From Neckera pumila (taxonomy: Eukaryota; Streptophyta; Bryopsida; Hypnales; Neckeraceae): a DNA stretch of 64,000 nucleotides. The position numbers and the translations under genes were made by a program. The notes beneath the pieces were generated by a model. The model did not search any database. It saw nothing but the letters and a program-made list of their open reading frames with translations, and was not told where the DNA came from. The first letter of the stretch is position 1, and every line of letters starts with the position of its first letter. Positions 46,016-57,243 of the stretch are shown here, in pieces. The stretch is from contig OZ018410.1 in NCBI GenBank assembly GCA_963969595.1, forward strand, positions 682,001 through 746,000, in the 5' to 3' direction.

Positions 46016-46627
46016 TCAATCCGGTTCCCGCGGACGGGGTAACCTGGGAGGAAGGTTAAGCGACTGCTGCCACTTGGGCCTGTGGAAACTATTGGAGCAG
46101 AAGACTCTGTTCTTGCACCAGGAATCTTGGAAATCCTGACTAATGAGTAATTTACGCTCCTCACTACATCTATGGAAGTAAGAGAGAGTATTGTTGTGTT
46201 GTGCCATGCCAACCATGATGGTGTCCCACCATACTTGTTCACAGACTTGGTGAGTGGTCAAGGTCTCTCTCTGGAAGATGAACCTGTTGCGCGCACCCCA
46301 AATATTCCAAAGAATTGCCGATCTGAAAATATCACAAGCAATGTTGAAGGAAGAGATAGCCAAACAATAATTGCCCTCTTGGTCGTGATATCCTGGTGTA
46401 ATGCCCGTGATAATTTCCTGCCATGAGGGGGATTCTTGAATGTTTAACACCTTGCAAATCTCACAAAAGGAGTTCCAGACACAATGGGCGTGGTAACAAG
46501 TGTTGAGGACGTGCTCTACGTTTTCTTCATCTGGTCGTCTGCATCTCTTGCATTCCGCAGGAAAGCCCATGACTGAACTCCACTTGCCAGTCAGAAGCCC
46601 GCTTGAGTTAGCTAGCCATAAAAAGAA
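46016..46627 (-). mobile_element. LINE reverse-transcriptase C-terminal fragment (zf-RVT)
   Basis: The frame encodes FFLWLANSSGLLTGKW, then a zinc-binding zf-RVT pattern CKRCRRPDEENVEHVLNTC and a CVWNSFCEIC segment. A tail follows with ILWNIWGARNRFIFQ. This is the conserved end of plant non-LTR (LINE/L1-type) ORF2 after the polymerase domain. A TAG at 46,630-46,628 precedes it, and no polymerase domain is found upstream, so this is a 5'-truncated dead copy, as usual for LINEs. About 60 bases at 45,936-46,000 recur inverted at about 46,772-46,835. Confidence 0.8.
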
Positions 46628-46937
46628 CTAAATTTTTTGGGTCATTGTTTATCCTAGATAATCTGGATCAAGGTTTTGGTAGTTTTCACAAGCCCCAGTG
46701 GCATCTTTCTTTCAATCTTCCACCTAGGCTGATGCGGCCTCTTGAACCTGATTGATCCGGTTTGTTTGTTTCTTTTTTTTGTGTTTTTTAATACAATGGT
46801 CACCGTTCTTTGAAAAAAACAAAAAAAATACCAAAGGGACTCTGACAAGCAATCCATGGTTCTTGCTTTGAGCCATGGGCCAACCGAACACTGTTTGTAC
46901 TTTTGGAACCATCAGGAGCAGGGTTTTTTTTCCCATT

Positions 46938-47140
46938 TTTTATGAAGTGCCAAAGTGGCAATAGAAAATGTTGCAGTGGTGCTCTAAATTTCAACATTCA
47001 TCCGTATTTTGGATAGAAAATGTCACATTAATTTTTTAAATACCACCCATACCATACAGTATCCATAATTTTTTTTGCATCCACAATTTCATCCAAGATT
47101 TTTTTTAAAATTTGAAGTATTCTGGCAAAAACCTTTTTAG
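46938..47140 (+). repeat. Dispersed repeat E, copy 2
   Basis: Matches 31,288-31,490 in phrase order. Frames at 46,654-46,997 on the minus strand are low in complexity. The stretch 47,141-47,475 holds nothing else. Confidence 0.6.
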
Positions 47141-47475
47141 GTTTGAACTATTCCAAAACTTTAAATTTGAAGTATTCTAGCAAAAAACTTTAGGGTCTAT
47201 TGTCATTTTTTAGACAAATATTTTTTTGGATGCAGTTTGACAATATTTCAACCAAAAAAAGAGCCTTGATTAGGAACATAATTAGAATATGCCAATATGG
47301 TTACATAACATGCAATGCATGGTGTCAAAAACACAGGTCAAACTTGTGTATAAAAAGTGGATATTACTCAATCTATTATATATTGAAGAGTGTGGTAGAG
47401 AGTGTGGAGGGTGGAGGGTGGCCCCTCGGCTTGTTTTACTCAGAATCTTCCATCAAGGTTCTCCAAAAAAATGAA

Positions 47476-47882
47476 TTAACCCCCAAAGGACCAATTGTCC
47501 GTTCAATATACATTAGAATTATTGTATAGGTTCCTATGAAGCCAATTTTGGTAAGATAATCATGAAATTTGACACAAGGTGTGATTGAACAATTGAATAT
47601 GTTTTCCCTTAGAACAAATATAATTTTTTCCATTAGTGAAAAAATCAGCCTTCCAAAGGGCTGCTCCATAGACCCCTTTAGTACCCTGAAATTTTGTTTA
47701 TTGGGTCTGAAAAATTAGTTTCCCTTACTTCCGCGCAGCTGAAACTATTGTGACAATGGCACAGGAACCCAGATTTACGAGTAAAAATAAATAAATAAAT
47801 CCTCTTTAAAAAAATCTTAAAAATAAAATAAAAAATACAGGTCAAACTTGGCCCAAATGTGGCTTGGTCCTTTAAAGGTTAA
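47476..47882. repeat. TTAA element subfamily D, 407 bp
   Basis: It starts TTAACCCCCAAAGGACCAAT and ends TTGGTCCTTTAAAGGTTAA. The inside has CCTTCCAAAGGGCTGCTCC and GGCACAGGAACCCAG phrases that recur partly at 50,090-50,410. Non-coding. Positions 47,883-48,170 hold nothing recognisable. Confidence 0.65.
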
Positions 47883-48170
47883 TTAAATAAATATATAAAA
47901 CTATCTTGAAGCAAGTTATGAAGTGGAAGTTGTAGTCTACAAACTTTTCGCTATGATTTTGGCCTCACAGTTCTTCAATATTTTAAGAGAAAAGTTCATC
48001 AATAAGAATCTAAAAGGAAAAATGCACAAGTTTGTCATCAAGTCTATCAACTCTATCATTTAGCAATTCTTTTAAAATGGAAATATACTGAAGGTTTTGG
48101 ACTATTCATTTACACTTTATGGATTGGTTATGATTCTCTTCTCAGGTTTTGGAGAGAGGATTGAGTAGTA

Positions 48171-48447
48171 CACTAAAAACTATATTTAGTATTGGATTGT
48201 ATTTAGTGTAATTACCAGCCTACTCCTTCCATCATTTTCCTTGTCTTCAATCTTTTCCTTTGCAAATTCATTTTTTTAATATGTTCTAACACTAAATGTA
48301 AACATTTTCGGATTTTAGATTTACCATAGAGTATGTTTAGTGTTAGAAATTACATTTAATGTTACTTACTTTAGTAGGCTTAATGATATTTAGTGTCATG
48401 GTTTGTAAATAGTGTTGCTAACACTAAATATAGTTTTTATTGTAGTG
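48171..48447. mobile_element. CACTA-like small element, 277 bp
   Basis: The left end is CACTAAAAACTATATTTAGT and the right end (reverse complement) CACTACAATAAAAACTATA then TTTAGTG. The ends are inverted repeats starting CACTA, apart from a 4-base gap. ACTAAAT and TTTAGTG words recur inside as in CACTA subterminal repeats. I find no convincing 3-bp target duplication, so it is degenerate or the borders are off by a few bases. Confidence 0.5.
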
Positions 48448-48450
48448 GAT

Positions 48451-48597
48451 CATAAGGTAAGCATACCCACTACCGTCCGTATACTTGATTCTGTTGTCAT
48501 GTCTGAGCACAGTACACTCTGCAAAGAAAATCTGAGCCTTTGCTATATACTGTCAGAATATGGTAAACGAACGGTAGTGGGTGTTCCTACCTTATAT
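48451..48597. mobile_element. 147-bp MITE with long inverted ends
   Basis: The left end AAGGTAAGCATACCCACTAC then CGTCCGT pairs with the right end, read in reverse complement as AAGGTAGGAACACCCACTAC then CGTTCGT. The matching continues into TTCTG and CATG words. It lies directly beside the CACTA-like element. Non-coding. Confidence 0.55.
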
Positions 48598-48632
48598 GTT
48601 TGGTAGGAACACCCTACCAAACATATAAGGTA
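48588..48632. repeat. Perfect 20-bp inverted repeat, 5-base loop
   Basis: TACCTTATATGTTTGGTAGG (48,588-48,607) and its exact complement (48,613-48,632) flank AACAC. It overlaps the right end of the MITE at 48,451 and may be the junction with a second, partial member. The rest up to 48,929 is AT-rich and empty. Confidence 0.7.
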
Positions 48633-48929
48633 CCCATGCTTGCTCCATCATCTATATTTAGGAACTTAAGCTGATGAAAACTTGGAAAATATAGAAATTT
48701 CAAATAAATCAACACATGTAGAATATATATTGCAAATTCCATTCTAAAATTATGAATTCATTATTTGTCGTCAAATTTAGAAGGAGATTTAAATTTTGAT
48801 TATGAAATATTATTGACCATGTATAAAATGGTTCAAATCTAATCCTACAATTCAAAATGCACAATTGCTTGTTTGATTTTTGTACATCAAAAAATTGTTT
48901 TGTGAAGGTGCATTTTGTATAATAGTGTT

Positions 48930-49860
48930 TTAACCCCTAAAGTTTCATGACTATGTAATCACCAAAAACGCTCCAAAACTGCCATTTCTTATACAACTAC
49001 CAAATTTTTGAAAAAAAACAATTTTTGACACATGTAACCGTAGGATCTTGTAGTATGATGTTTTGAAAACATGTGGTAAAAATTTCAGAAAATTCTACCG
49101 TGTGGATCATAAGATATAAGCATTCAAAGTCTTGAAAACCATTTTTTCAATCCTGCGAAAAACCGGGCAGCTGCACTTTGCAAGCTCACTTTTCAATGTA
49201 AAAATGCTGATAAAGGTGGTGCTTCTTTGAATTCAGTTTCCTAAACAAATTGTCTATATGCATGAAAAATTTCACATCATTTGGAATTGTATAACATATA
49301 GGAAACAAATAGTAAGTAGAAAGAAGTAGAAAATGACTCAAAATACTAAATTGTTAAAAATTTAATCATGGAATTTAAAAATGCCAATCCCAACGGTTGT
49401 AATATTTTAATAATTAATCTACATCCTAGGATTTTATTTTTTTCCAAAAATATTGAAAATTGAGTTAAATAAACGACTTTAACATTTTTTTTAGAGTAGA
49501 GAATCCATAACTGCCCGCAAACCAAAAACCCTCATAACTTTTGATTCATTGATTGAAATGGAATGACTCAAAGCTTTTTAAGTATATATAAATGTAGAGA
49601 ACCAATTTCAAAAAAAAATTCCGGAAAAAATGATTTTTTCTAATCTGCCCAAACTGCCCGGTTATGAAAAAAAGTAATATATCAGGTCACAACTTTTGAC
49701 TCGTATTTTGAAATGTCATGAAACTTGGTACACATGAAGATATTCCTCGCCCCCACCTTCTATTAAAATTTCAGCCTCAAATATGGATATCTCTAGTCAC
49801 ACGTACCTGCCCAAAATTTCTATACGGCCAAAAAATGCATGTTGGTCCTTTAGGGGTTAA
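48930..49860 (-). repeat. TTAA element subfamily B, copy 10 (complete)
   Basis: It starts TTAACCCCTAAAGTTTCATG and ends TTGGTCCTTTAGGGGTTAA, 931 bp. It shares family A architecture (a GCTCCAAAACTGCC block, ACTAAATTGTTAA and TCAAAGCTTT phrases, CGTACCTGCCC near the end) but is well diverged. Non-coding. Confidence 0.8.
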
Positions 49861-50089
49861 GAGAATTCTTGGAATGAAGTGATGGATAGGATCCCTTAGG
49901 GCACTAATATGTTCTTGCTATGTAAAATCGTTTAATTGGTAGCTTTAAAGTAATATCCTTAGTATTTATTTTAAATAATCTTATGCAAACACTATTATGT
50001 ATCATGACTAATAGAAGATCAAACTAAATGTCTGCTTTTACAACTAAGATAAATTAATGTACATTAATAGACTACAAGTCATTACAGAA

Positions 50090-50410
50090 AATTTCATGCC
50101 TCCGGAGGGCTACTCCATAGTCCTCAAAAATATCCTAAAATTTGATTTTTTTGGAGTGAAAAAAATTCAATTTTTTCCTATTCTTGTGCAGCCAAAATGG
50201 CACATGAATAGAGTTTTACGAGTTAAAAATTTATTAAAAAAAATAAAAAATTGTCTTAAGAAAAAAATTAAAAAAAAAAAACCCCCGCAAAATCCGACTA
50301 TTTTGGCAAGCAATCAGCTTATCCGATTGCTCACCAGGGGACTTTTTTAGACTGACAGACTAAACTTGAAAATAGCTTGGTTTGTCAATCTGGAGCAGCC
50401 TTCCAAAGGA
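50090..50410. repeat. Fragment of TTAA element subfamily D
   Basis: GGAGGGCTACTCCATAGTCC, a GCAGCCAAAATGGCACA segment and GTTTTACGAGTTAAAAA match subfamily D at 47,650-47,790. No terminal TTAA motif remains. Confidence 0.5.
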
Positions 50411-50555
50411 TTGAAATTTTTTGTAATGCTTCCAAATGCTTATATTTTAACTTGAAGTTTCTTTTGTTTGAGATTTATTCCTAAATTTTTAAAATAAATA
50501 TATAAGAAGCTTACTTTTTACTGGAGTGTTTTTCATCCTATACATGAGATAGCAC

Positions 50556-51479
50556 TTAACCCCTAAAGTTCCTTGACTATGTTCTTACCAAAAATGCTCC
50601 AAAACTGCCATTTCTAGCACAAGTACCAAATTTTTGAAAAATATCATTTTTGGACACATGTAACCGTAGGATCTTGTAGTACTCTAGTTTGGAAATGTGA
50701 AAAAAATTTCAGAAATTTCCATTGTGTAGATTGGAAGATACTAGTGTTTGAAGTGGCAAAAGTCCATTTTCCGACCTTGCAAAAAATCGGGCAGCTGCAC
50801 TTCACAAGGTTAGATTATTATGAAAAAAATTCTAAAATGGTTGTGCTTCTTTAGATTCATTCTTTAGAGCAAGTTGGCTACATGTTTGGAAATTTTTAGA
50901 TTATTTGGAATTGTACAACATATAGGAAAAAAATTAGTAAGTAGAAAGAAGTAGAAAGTGGTTCAAAACACTAAATTGTTAAGAAGTTAATTATAGAATT
51001 GAAAAATGCCAATTCCAATGGGTGCAATGTTGTAATAAACAATCTACATCCTACAATTTTATTTTTTTTGAAAAATATTAAAAATTGAGTGAAATAAACG
51101 ACTTCAAAGTTTATTTTAGAGTAGACAATCCATAACTGCCCGCAAACTAAAAATCCTTGTAACGTTTGACTCACTGATCAAAATGGAATGATTCAAAGCT
51201 TTCCACCTATATATAAATCTAATAAACCAAGTCCAAATTTTTTTTTTTGAAAAAAGTGATTTTTTTTTATCTGCTTGGTTACAAAAAAGAAGTAATATAT
51301 TAGGCCATAACTTTTGACTTGTATTTCCAAATGTCATGAAATTTGGTGCACATGAAAGATATTCCTTGTCCCCACCTTCTATAAAAATTTTAGCCCAAAA
51401 TATGCAAATTTGTAGTCACACGTACCTGCCCAAAATTTCTATGTTGCCAAAAAACGCATATTGGTCCTTTAGGGGTTAA
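50556..51479 (-). repeat. TTAA element subfamily B, copy 11 (complete)
   Basis: It starts TTAACCCCTAAAGTTCCTTG and ends TTGGTCCTTTAGGGGTTAA, 924 bp, in the same orientation as the copy at 48,930 and clearly its close relative. Non-coding. Confidence 0.8.
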
Positions 51480-51557
51480 ACATGAGAATAGTTTAATCCT
51501 ACATACAAGAAATCTTTTGGTAAATGAAATCTTTTTAATATATGCATCAAAGATCCT

Positions 51558-51770
51558 TTAATTTCTAAAGTCCCAAGGCACTTTTGAAGATTCTCTTCTT
51601 CAAAAAGCACTGAAAACTACCATTTCTACTATGTTGATTAGAAAACATACAAGACAACTTTTTTGAAAATCTAACTACAAGATCTTGTAGTAGATTTATA
51701 TGAAAGAATGTGCTTAAAATTTTGTAAATTTTGAATAAATATATTGAAAGATAATTACATTCAATTAAAT
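51558..51770 (-). repeat. TTAA element fragment
   Basis: It starts TTAATTTCTAAAGTCCCAAG, keeps CACTGAAAACTACCATTTCT and CTACAAGATCTTGTAGTA phrases, and is then truncated. The right end is missing. Confidence 0.55.
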
Positions 51771-53539
51771 CTAAGAAATAGAATACATCCTATGAAATCT
51801 TGCAATGCAACTATGTCCCATGATTTGGCAATACACTATTTGATTTTTGAAACCATGTTCCACCATATAGTGGATTACTGGATTTTTGAATGGTGAATTC
51901 AATATATAATCATAATTAACAAAGCCAAAAGAAACTCCAAAATTCCAAAATCTCTAATTTCTATGGTGTTTTCTAGCACAAAAGTGAACTCTTATGAAAA
52001 GGCAGCTCTTTAAGAATGGGTTTGCCACTATTCTTGGGATGTTCCCTGAGTCCATAATATGTCCCCTATAGATGAATATGTTCCTAATATATTCCCCTAA
52101 GCACGTATTCTTATCTTTACCACCGTGGCCAATTCACCCATGTTGGGCTTTCAATCAAGTTTTCTTTCACATCAATGACTTTAGGAGTTCCATGGGCATC
52201 TAGGCCATTACAGAAAGTCTGGGCCCTGTAGAGGGTGCAAATCCAGGGAAATAAATAAATAAATAACAAAATTATATATATATATTCTTTAAATTTGAAA
52301 AAAATTTAGTCCCAGTCCTGCGTGGCATACACCTTGACAACATTTTTGAAATTTATTTATTTATTATTATTATTTTTTTAATTTTTAATTTTTTTTTCAG
52401 TAATTGCACATTTTATTGTAGTTGCAGAGACCCTCCGCAGGGTTCAAATTCTTCTAATGCCTTCCTTCTACCCATGCCTTGCTCTAGTAGCTTGCATGAC
52501 CTCCTCCAATCAAAGTCAATGCAAACAGTCATGCCCATGCTGCTCTCCATCTCTCTATCTCTCTCCCATTTTCCAAAATAGAGTACATAATTTGTGAACC
52601 AAAGGTCCATTTTACATTAAAAAAAAATTGTATGTACTTGAAGCTCTTAGAAAACTATGTGTTTAAAAATAAATTAGAAAATTGTGGTGTAAATTGAGAT
52701 TATCCAAAATAATTTTGTCCTCAATAGGAATAATGAGATTTTAAAGATTAATTATAGGGTACATTTTAACCTACGTATAGAAGAGCTTTTAACCATTAAA
52801 ACACTTTAAAAGCTTTATTCACATCAACACTTTCATCTTATATATAAAAATATTTTCAACTTTATGATTAATTTTTGAAGTATATGAGAATATCTTTTCA
52901 TGAAATACTTTTCAATCTTCTACATAGTGAAATTCATAAATACAAAATTATAAAAGCTCTACTACCTTACCTTATAGTCAACATCTGCAAAATAGATGTT
53001 AAATTGTTTGGGAGATTACATTTTGAAAAGATTAGATGTCAAGATTTGTGTTGTACAAGAATTTTCTTTTTGTAGAATATGTTTTCTTAAAGATGTTTGT
53101 CAAACTTTGCTTTTTGGAAAAATTTTAAATATTTGGCAAGAGCTATGGAACTTAACCACCAAATATGTTATGTACAAAAGTACTCTTTGTTACATAGTGC
53201 TAATGTCTAGCACAAATTCAAATAAATAACATTTATAGGTCTATTAGTAATGAAGACATATTTGACTTGTATTATTTGTGTATCAAAACTTATTTATCAT
53301 GCACATGACATGAAAATTGTGTAAGCATTGACAATGGCAAGACGAACCATCCATTTCATGTTGGTAATTGAGTGGATGTTGAATGAACTTGGTTAGGTTA
53401 AATCACGATTAAATGGCCAATATGGTTCCTTTTGCCAAACAAATTGATGTTAAGAACATCTACACCAATGCATATTGTATGTGGCCTATGGTGTGGTTGA
53501 TCTTGGTTGAATTTTCCACTAGGTTTGCACTAAACAGAT
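51771..53539. other. AT-rich, no recognisable gene
   Basis: A/T homopolymer runs occur at 52,250-52,400. Frames at 52,875-53,229 are short and AT-biased. I see nothing recognisable. Confidence 0.4.
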
Positions 53540-54030
53540 ATTTTGGAGCAAGCTCTTCACTCCAAAAGCACCAAGCTGCTTGAGGGCCCATGTGGATTTA
53601 AAATGCTCTCAAATTCCAAATTTTTTTCCTCCAAAAATAATACTCTCTCAAATTATATCAAGATGGCTAATGGTCAAAGTAGCGCAGTGCATCATTGGAG
53701 ATTGGATGAGGTTATTGGATACAACTGTAGTGTAGGAAATTTTGAAGAGCCAAAGAAAGTCAATTGCAAGAAAATTGTCAAGTGGAGCATGCAACAAGTC
53801 ATGGCAGAGCTCTAATTCTAAAAGCTGATACCAAAGTCAAGAATATTGTACCAAAGGAGAAAAGGCAACTTGCTTGTAGTGTTTTGGCTATGGGCTAGGA
53901 TCTAATTGCAGGCAACCAATAAGAAAACTAGAGCATTTAAAGAGAAAATTCATATGTAATACAACCATGCCCAGTGAGGGATGCAAGGGAAGTGAGATTG
54001 TTGGAATAAAAATGATGTAATTTTAAACAT
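53540..54030 (+). pseudogene. Possible decayed coding fragment
   Basis: A 90-codon frame (53,543-53,815) with GQSSAVHHWRLDEVIGYNC is followed in another frame by ADTKVKNIVPKEKRQLACSV, broken by several single stops to about 54,030. I recognise no domain; it may be a mobile-element relic or chance. Confidence 0.25.
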
Positions 54031-55007
54031 GATGTTATGAAGTTTATTAGTTGTCATGTCTAAATTAAGCGATTGCTAAGAACAGCACAAGCACAACCGA
54101 CATAATTCTAATGGTTAAGGATCTTTATCTTGCAAAAAGACTTAAAAATACAGAGTTCATGTTTGAACATTGTTGGGTTCTTGTCAAAGACTGACTTAAA
54201 CAATTAAGTCAACCAAACAATTGGCTTATAGGGAAGAAGAGCTCACCATTGAAGTGGGAAAATGGTCCTTTTGATCATAAATTACAAATAAATGTCATTG
54301 AAGAGCCTACTATTTCCTAGGATTTGGGGGGGCATGGGATGAGCAAATCACAACAACCACTCAACAATCAATTTTGAAGCAATTGGTGATGGCAAAAATA
54401 GAAAGGAGGACCGAAATCCTGTTGAAGGACAAGTCTTTTTGGTCCCGGTGGAGTAGATTAGGATAGTTTTAATCGTACTCATCCAAAGATGAAGAGAAGA
54501 TGGTCAAGGTCATTCCAAGAAACATTGGTCTTATTCTCCATCACAATTGGAGTGATGTTGTTATCATCTGCTATAACTTTTGAAGCACAAGTCCAATCAA
54601 CACAAAATTTCTATTGAACATGTCAAACTTGATGGCAATTAGATCATTTTTTTTAGAAATTAAAAGAATCATTTTATATTTAAAAATCATTTTTGTTACT
54701 TTTGTCACACTCTTAGGTATATGATTTTTTACTATATTAGGAGTTCCCAAATTTAATGATTTGGAGTTGAAATTTGCATGGTCTATTTGCATAGTAGGTA
54801 AGCATATTTCTACCATAGAAAATCTGCATATATCATTTTATGTCCTCCACATGACTGCAAACAACACTTCCATTATACACAATATTTTAAAATTGAAGAT
54901 GGTTCTAAGATAATTCTTTTGGAAAAATCTCATCACCATCAATTCTTTCCAAATGGAAATTTTTAAATTTTTAAATTTTTTTTCCTATTTTATAAAAATT
55001 AAAATGT
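54031..55007. other. AT-rich, no recognisable gene
   Basis: Only short frames. A GGTTAAGGATC / GAGTTCATGTTTGAAC pair at 54,113-54,170 faintly resembles tRNA-like boxes, but is too weak to call. Confidence 0.35.
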
Positions 55008-55278
55008 TAAAATACCTATTTTATGAGATTTTGCACTTTTCTAGTTCTCCTACATTACAATAAAAATACCTATTTTATGAGATTTTGCACTTTTCTAGTT
55101 CTCCTACATTACAATAAAAATACCTATTTTATGAGATTTTGCACTTTTCTAGTTCTCCTACATTACAATAAAAATACCTATTTTATGAGATTTTGCACTT
55201 TTCTAGTTCTCCTACATTACAATAAAAAAACCTATTTTATGAGATTTTGCACTTTTCTAATTCTCCTACATTATAAAA
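55008..55278 (+). repeat. 54-bp tandem repeat, five copies
   Basis: Units begin with ATACCTATTTTATGAGATTT and recur every 54 bases (ATGAGA at 55,023, 55,077, 55,131, 55,185 and 55,239). The first three are identical, the fourth has one change, and the fifth is slightly diverged. Because 54 is a multiple of three the frame stays open and reads an 18-residue repeat (FCTFLVLLHYNKNTYF). There is no sign of translation. Confidence 0.85.
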
Positions 55279-56313
55279 AATTTGGCCCCTGTGGAGGCCG
55301 TTAGGATTTTGGCAAATGTGCAATTACAATGATTTTTATTTTTAATAAAGAAGATGAAGATGTTATATTTTTGTTTTTTAATATTTTTAAAAATATATAT
55401 TTTAATCAAAAATCGACGGGACACATGGGCTAACTAATCACTTTACAAATTCCTTGATAGCTTTTTGGGCTGATATTTTCTCTTATTGTACATTTTCATT
55501 CATTCTAGCAGCCTTTCCATGGCTTGAAATTTTTTGTAATGACTTAGAGAAATTTTCTATGCTTTTCCTTCCTATGATACATTTTTTGTAAAGGTGTATA
55601 CATTGGATATGGTTTTTATGTTTCTTAAAACTATTCTTTGAATTTTAAACTACTCCAGAAAAAAATCATGAGTACTGTGCAAACGCTACAAAAACAAGGG
55701 GTGATTCTTGCAATGATTTGTCTGTGATAGGTAGTGTCACAAATATGAGGGTCTGTCAATCAATTGGATAGTCTAAATAATCTTCCAATGACAACGTTGA
55801 AGGGATCTTGACATAGACATATGCCTTAGGTGTGAATGTTCAAAGTTATTGTATCATTGATAGCTAAAATAAATATTACATAACTTTACTTAAGCTTCAT
55901 TGGCACTTTTGAGGCTTGTAGGTGCTCTATGAGATATCTTCATAAACCAAAATGTGTGTCTGCATTTTTTATGTTAATCATGGATGTCACTAAAAGTTAA
56001 GCCTCTTTACAAAAGCACAACATTATCCTACAAATCACCTATAATATCTTATCTTTTAGCCATTCCATACTATCCTCATCTTCCAGTTAGATGACTGCAA
56101 GAAATACCATTCAATTCTGTTGGATTCTTTTTTATAGTATTTATACTTTAAAATTTGAATAACAATTTTCTTAAAATTTACAATATATGGTCAATGTATT
56201 ATTCTATTAACCACTCAAGGACCAAGACGACACAATGTATCCTCTTCAAATTTTCAATGGCAAATTCTTGATAAGGAACAACAATTTTCAATATTTTGTG
56301 AACTAGAGACTTG
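55279..56313. other. AT-rich, no recognisable gene
   Basis: Nothing recognisable beyond homopolymer runs. Confidence 0.4.
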
Positions 56314-57243
56314 TTAACCTCTAAAATACCGAGGCCCTTTTTTTGCCAAAAAACACTCAAAACTGCCATTTCTATAGCAAAAAGTAAAAAAATTGAAAAA
56401 TGTTTTTTTTTTCACATCCAATCTTAGGATCTTACACGTAACTTGTATGAGAATGTGTGGAAAAGTTTTCAGAATTTTTGACAACATAGATTGCAAGATA
56501 TCTGCATTTTAAGGGAAGAAAACAAATTTGTCAGCACATTGTAGGACTAGATTTTTTGACTTTGAACATTTTTAACTTAAAATTTTGGTACTACAGAGTT
56601 TTGAGCTTTAAATCTTTATAGGGTAGAATTGAGTTGAGAGTCTAGGAAACAAAAAAAACACAAAAAAACTTAATTATCATTCTTTAAAAAGTTGTTAAGT
56701 AGAAGTAGTTACAAGATAGAAGGAAAATCTAAAATATTTATATATTTTAGATGGAATTAAAATGCACTAATCCCAATGGTGAAATTGTTCTAGCAAGTAA
56801 TATAAACTATGCAAAAAAAAACTAACTGAAAATTTTAAAAAAATAGCATTCAGAAATGCATCCTAGAAGTTATTTTTTCCCAAAAGATTCCTAACTGCCC
56901 AAAAAACAAAAATGTCCATAACTTTCTCATAACAAATCCAAATGAAATGAATCAAAGATTTCCAAATAGACAAAAATATAATCTATAAGAAAGAAAATAT
57001 TAAAAAAAAAATTCAAATTTTTGTCCTTTTCTTTTGCTGCCCGCCGTCCCTTGTTTTGGACTTATTTGGTCATAACTTTTTTTCCCAGGCACCGATTGTG
57101 AAAAAAATTATACTCCCACAAAGCTTATCACTTTTTCTATCTTCAAAAAAAGCTTCAAAAAATCATGACAAAATTTCAGGTCGTAGGTACCTGCCCAAAA
57201 TCCCAAATATCCGCCGAGCCGACAGTGGTCCTTCAGGAGTTAA
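56314..57243 (-). repeat. TTAA element family A, copy 13 (complete)
   Basis: It starts TTAACCTCTAAAATACCGAG and ends GTGGTCCTTCAGGAGTTAA, 930 bp, reversed. The subterminal hairpin is degraded. Non-coding. Confidence 0.8.

Noticed and set aside
55008..55278. CRISPR array
   Set aside because: The repeat is continuous without spacers, and the window is eukaryotic.
55023..55304. Open frame with an 18-residue repeat as a gene
   Set aside because: The frame exists because the tandem period is a multiple of three; there is no start context, domain or flanking coding sequence.
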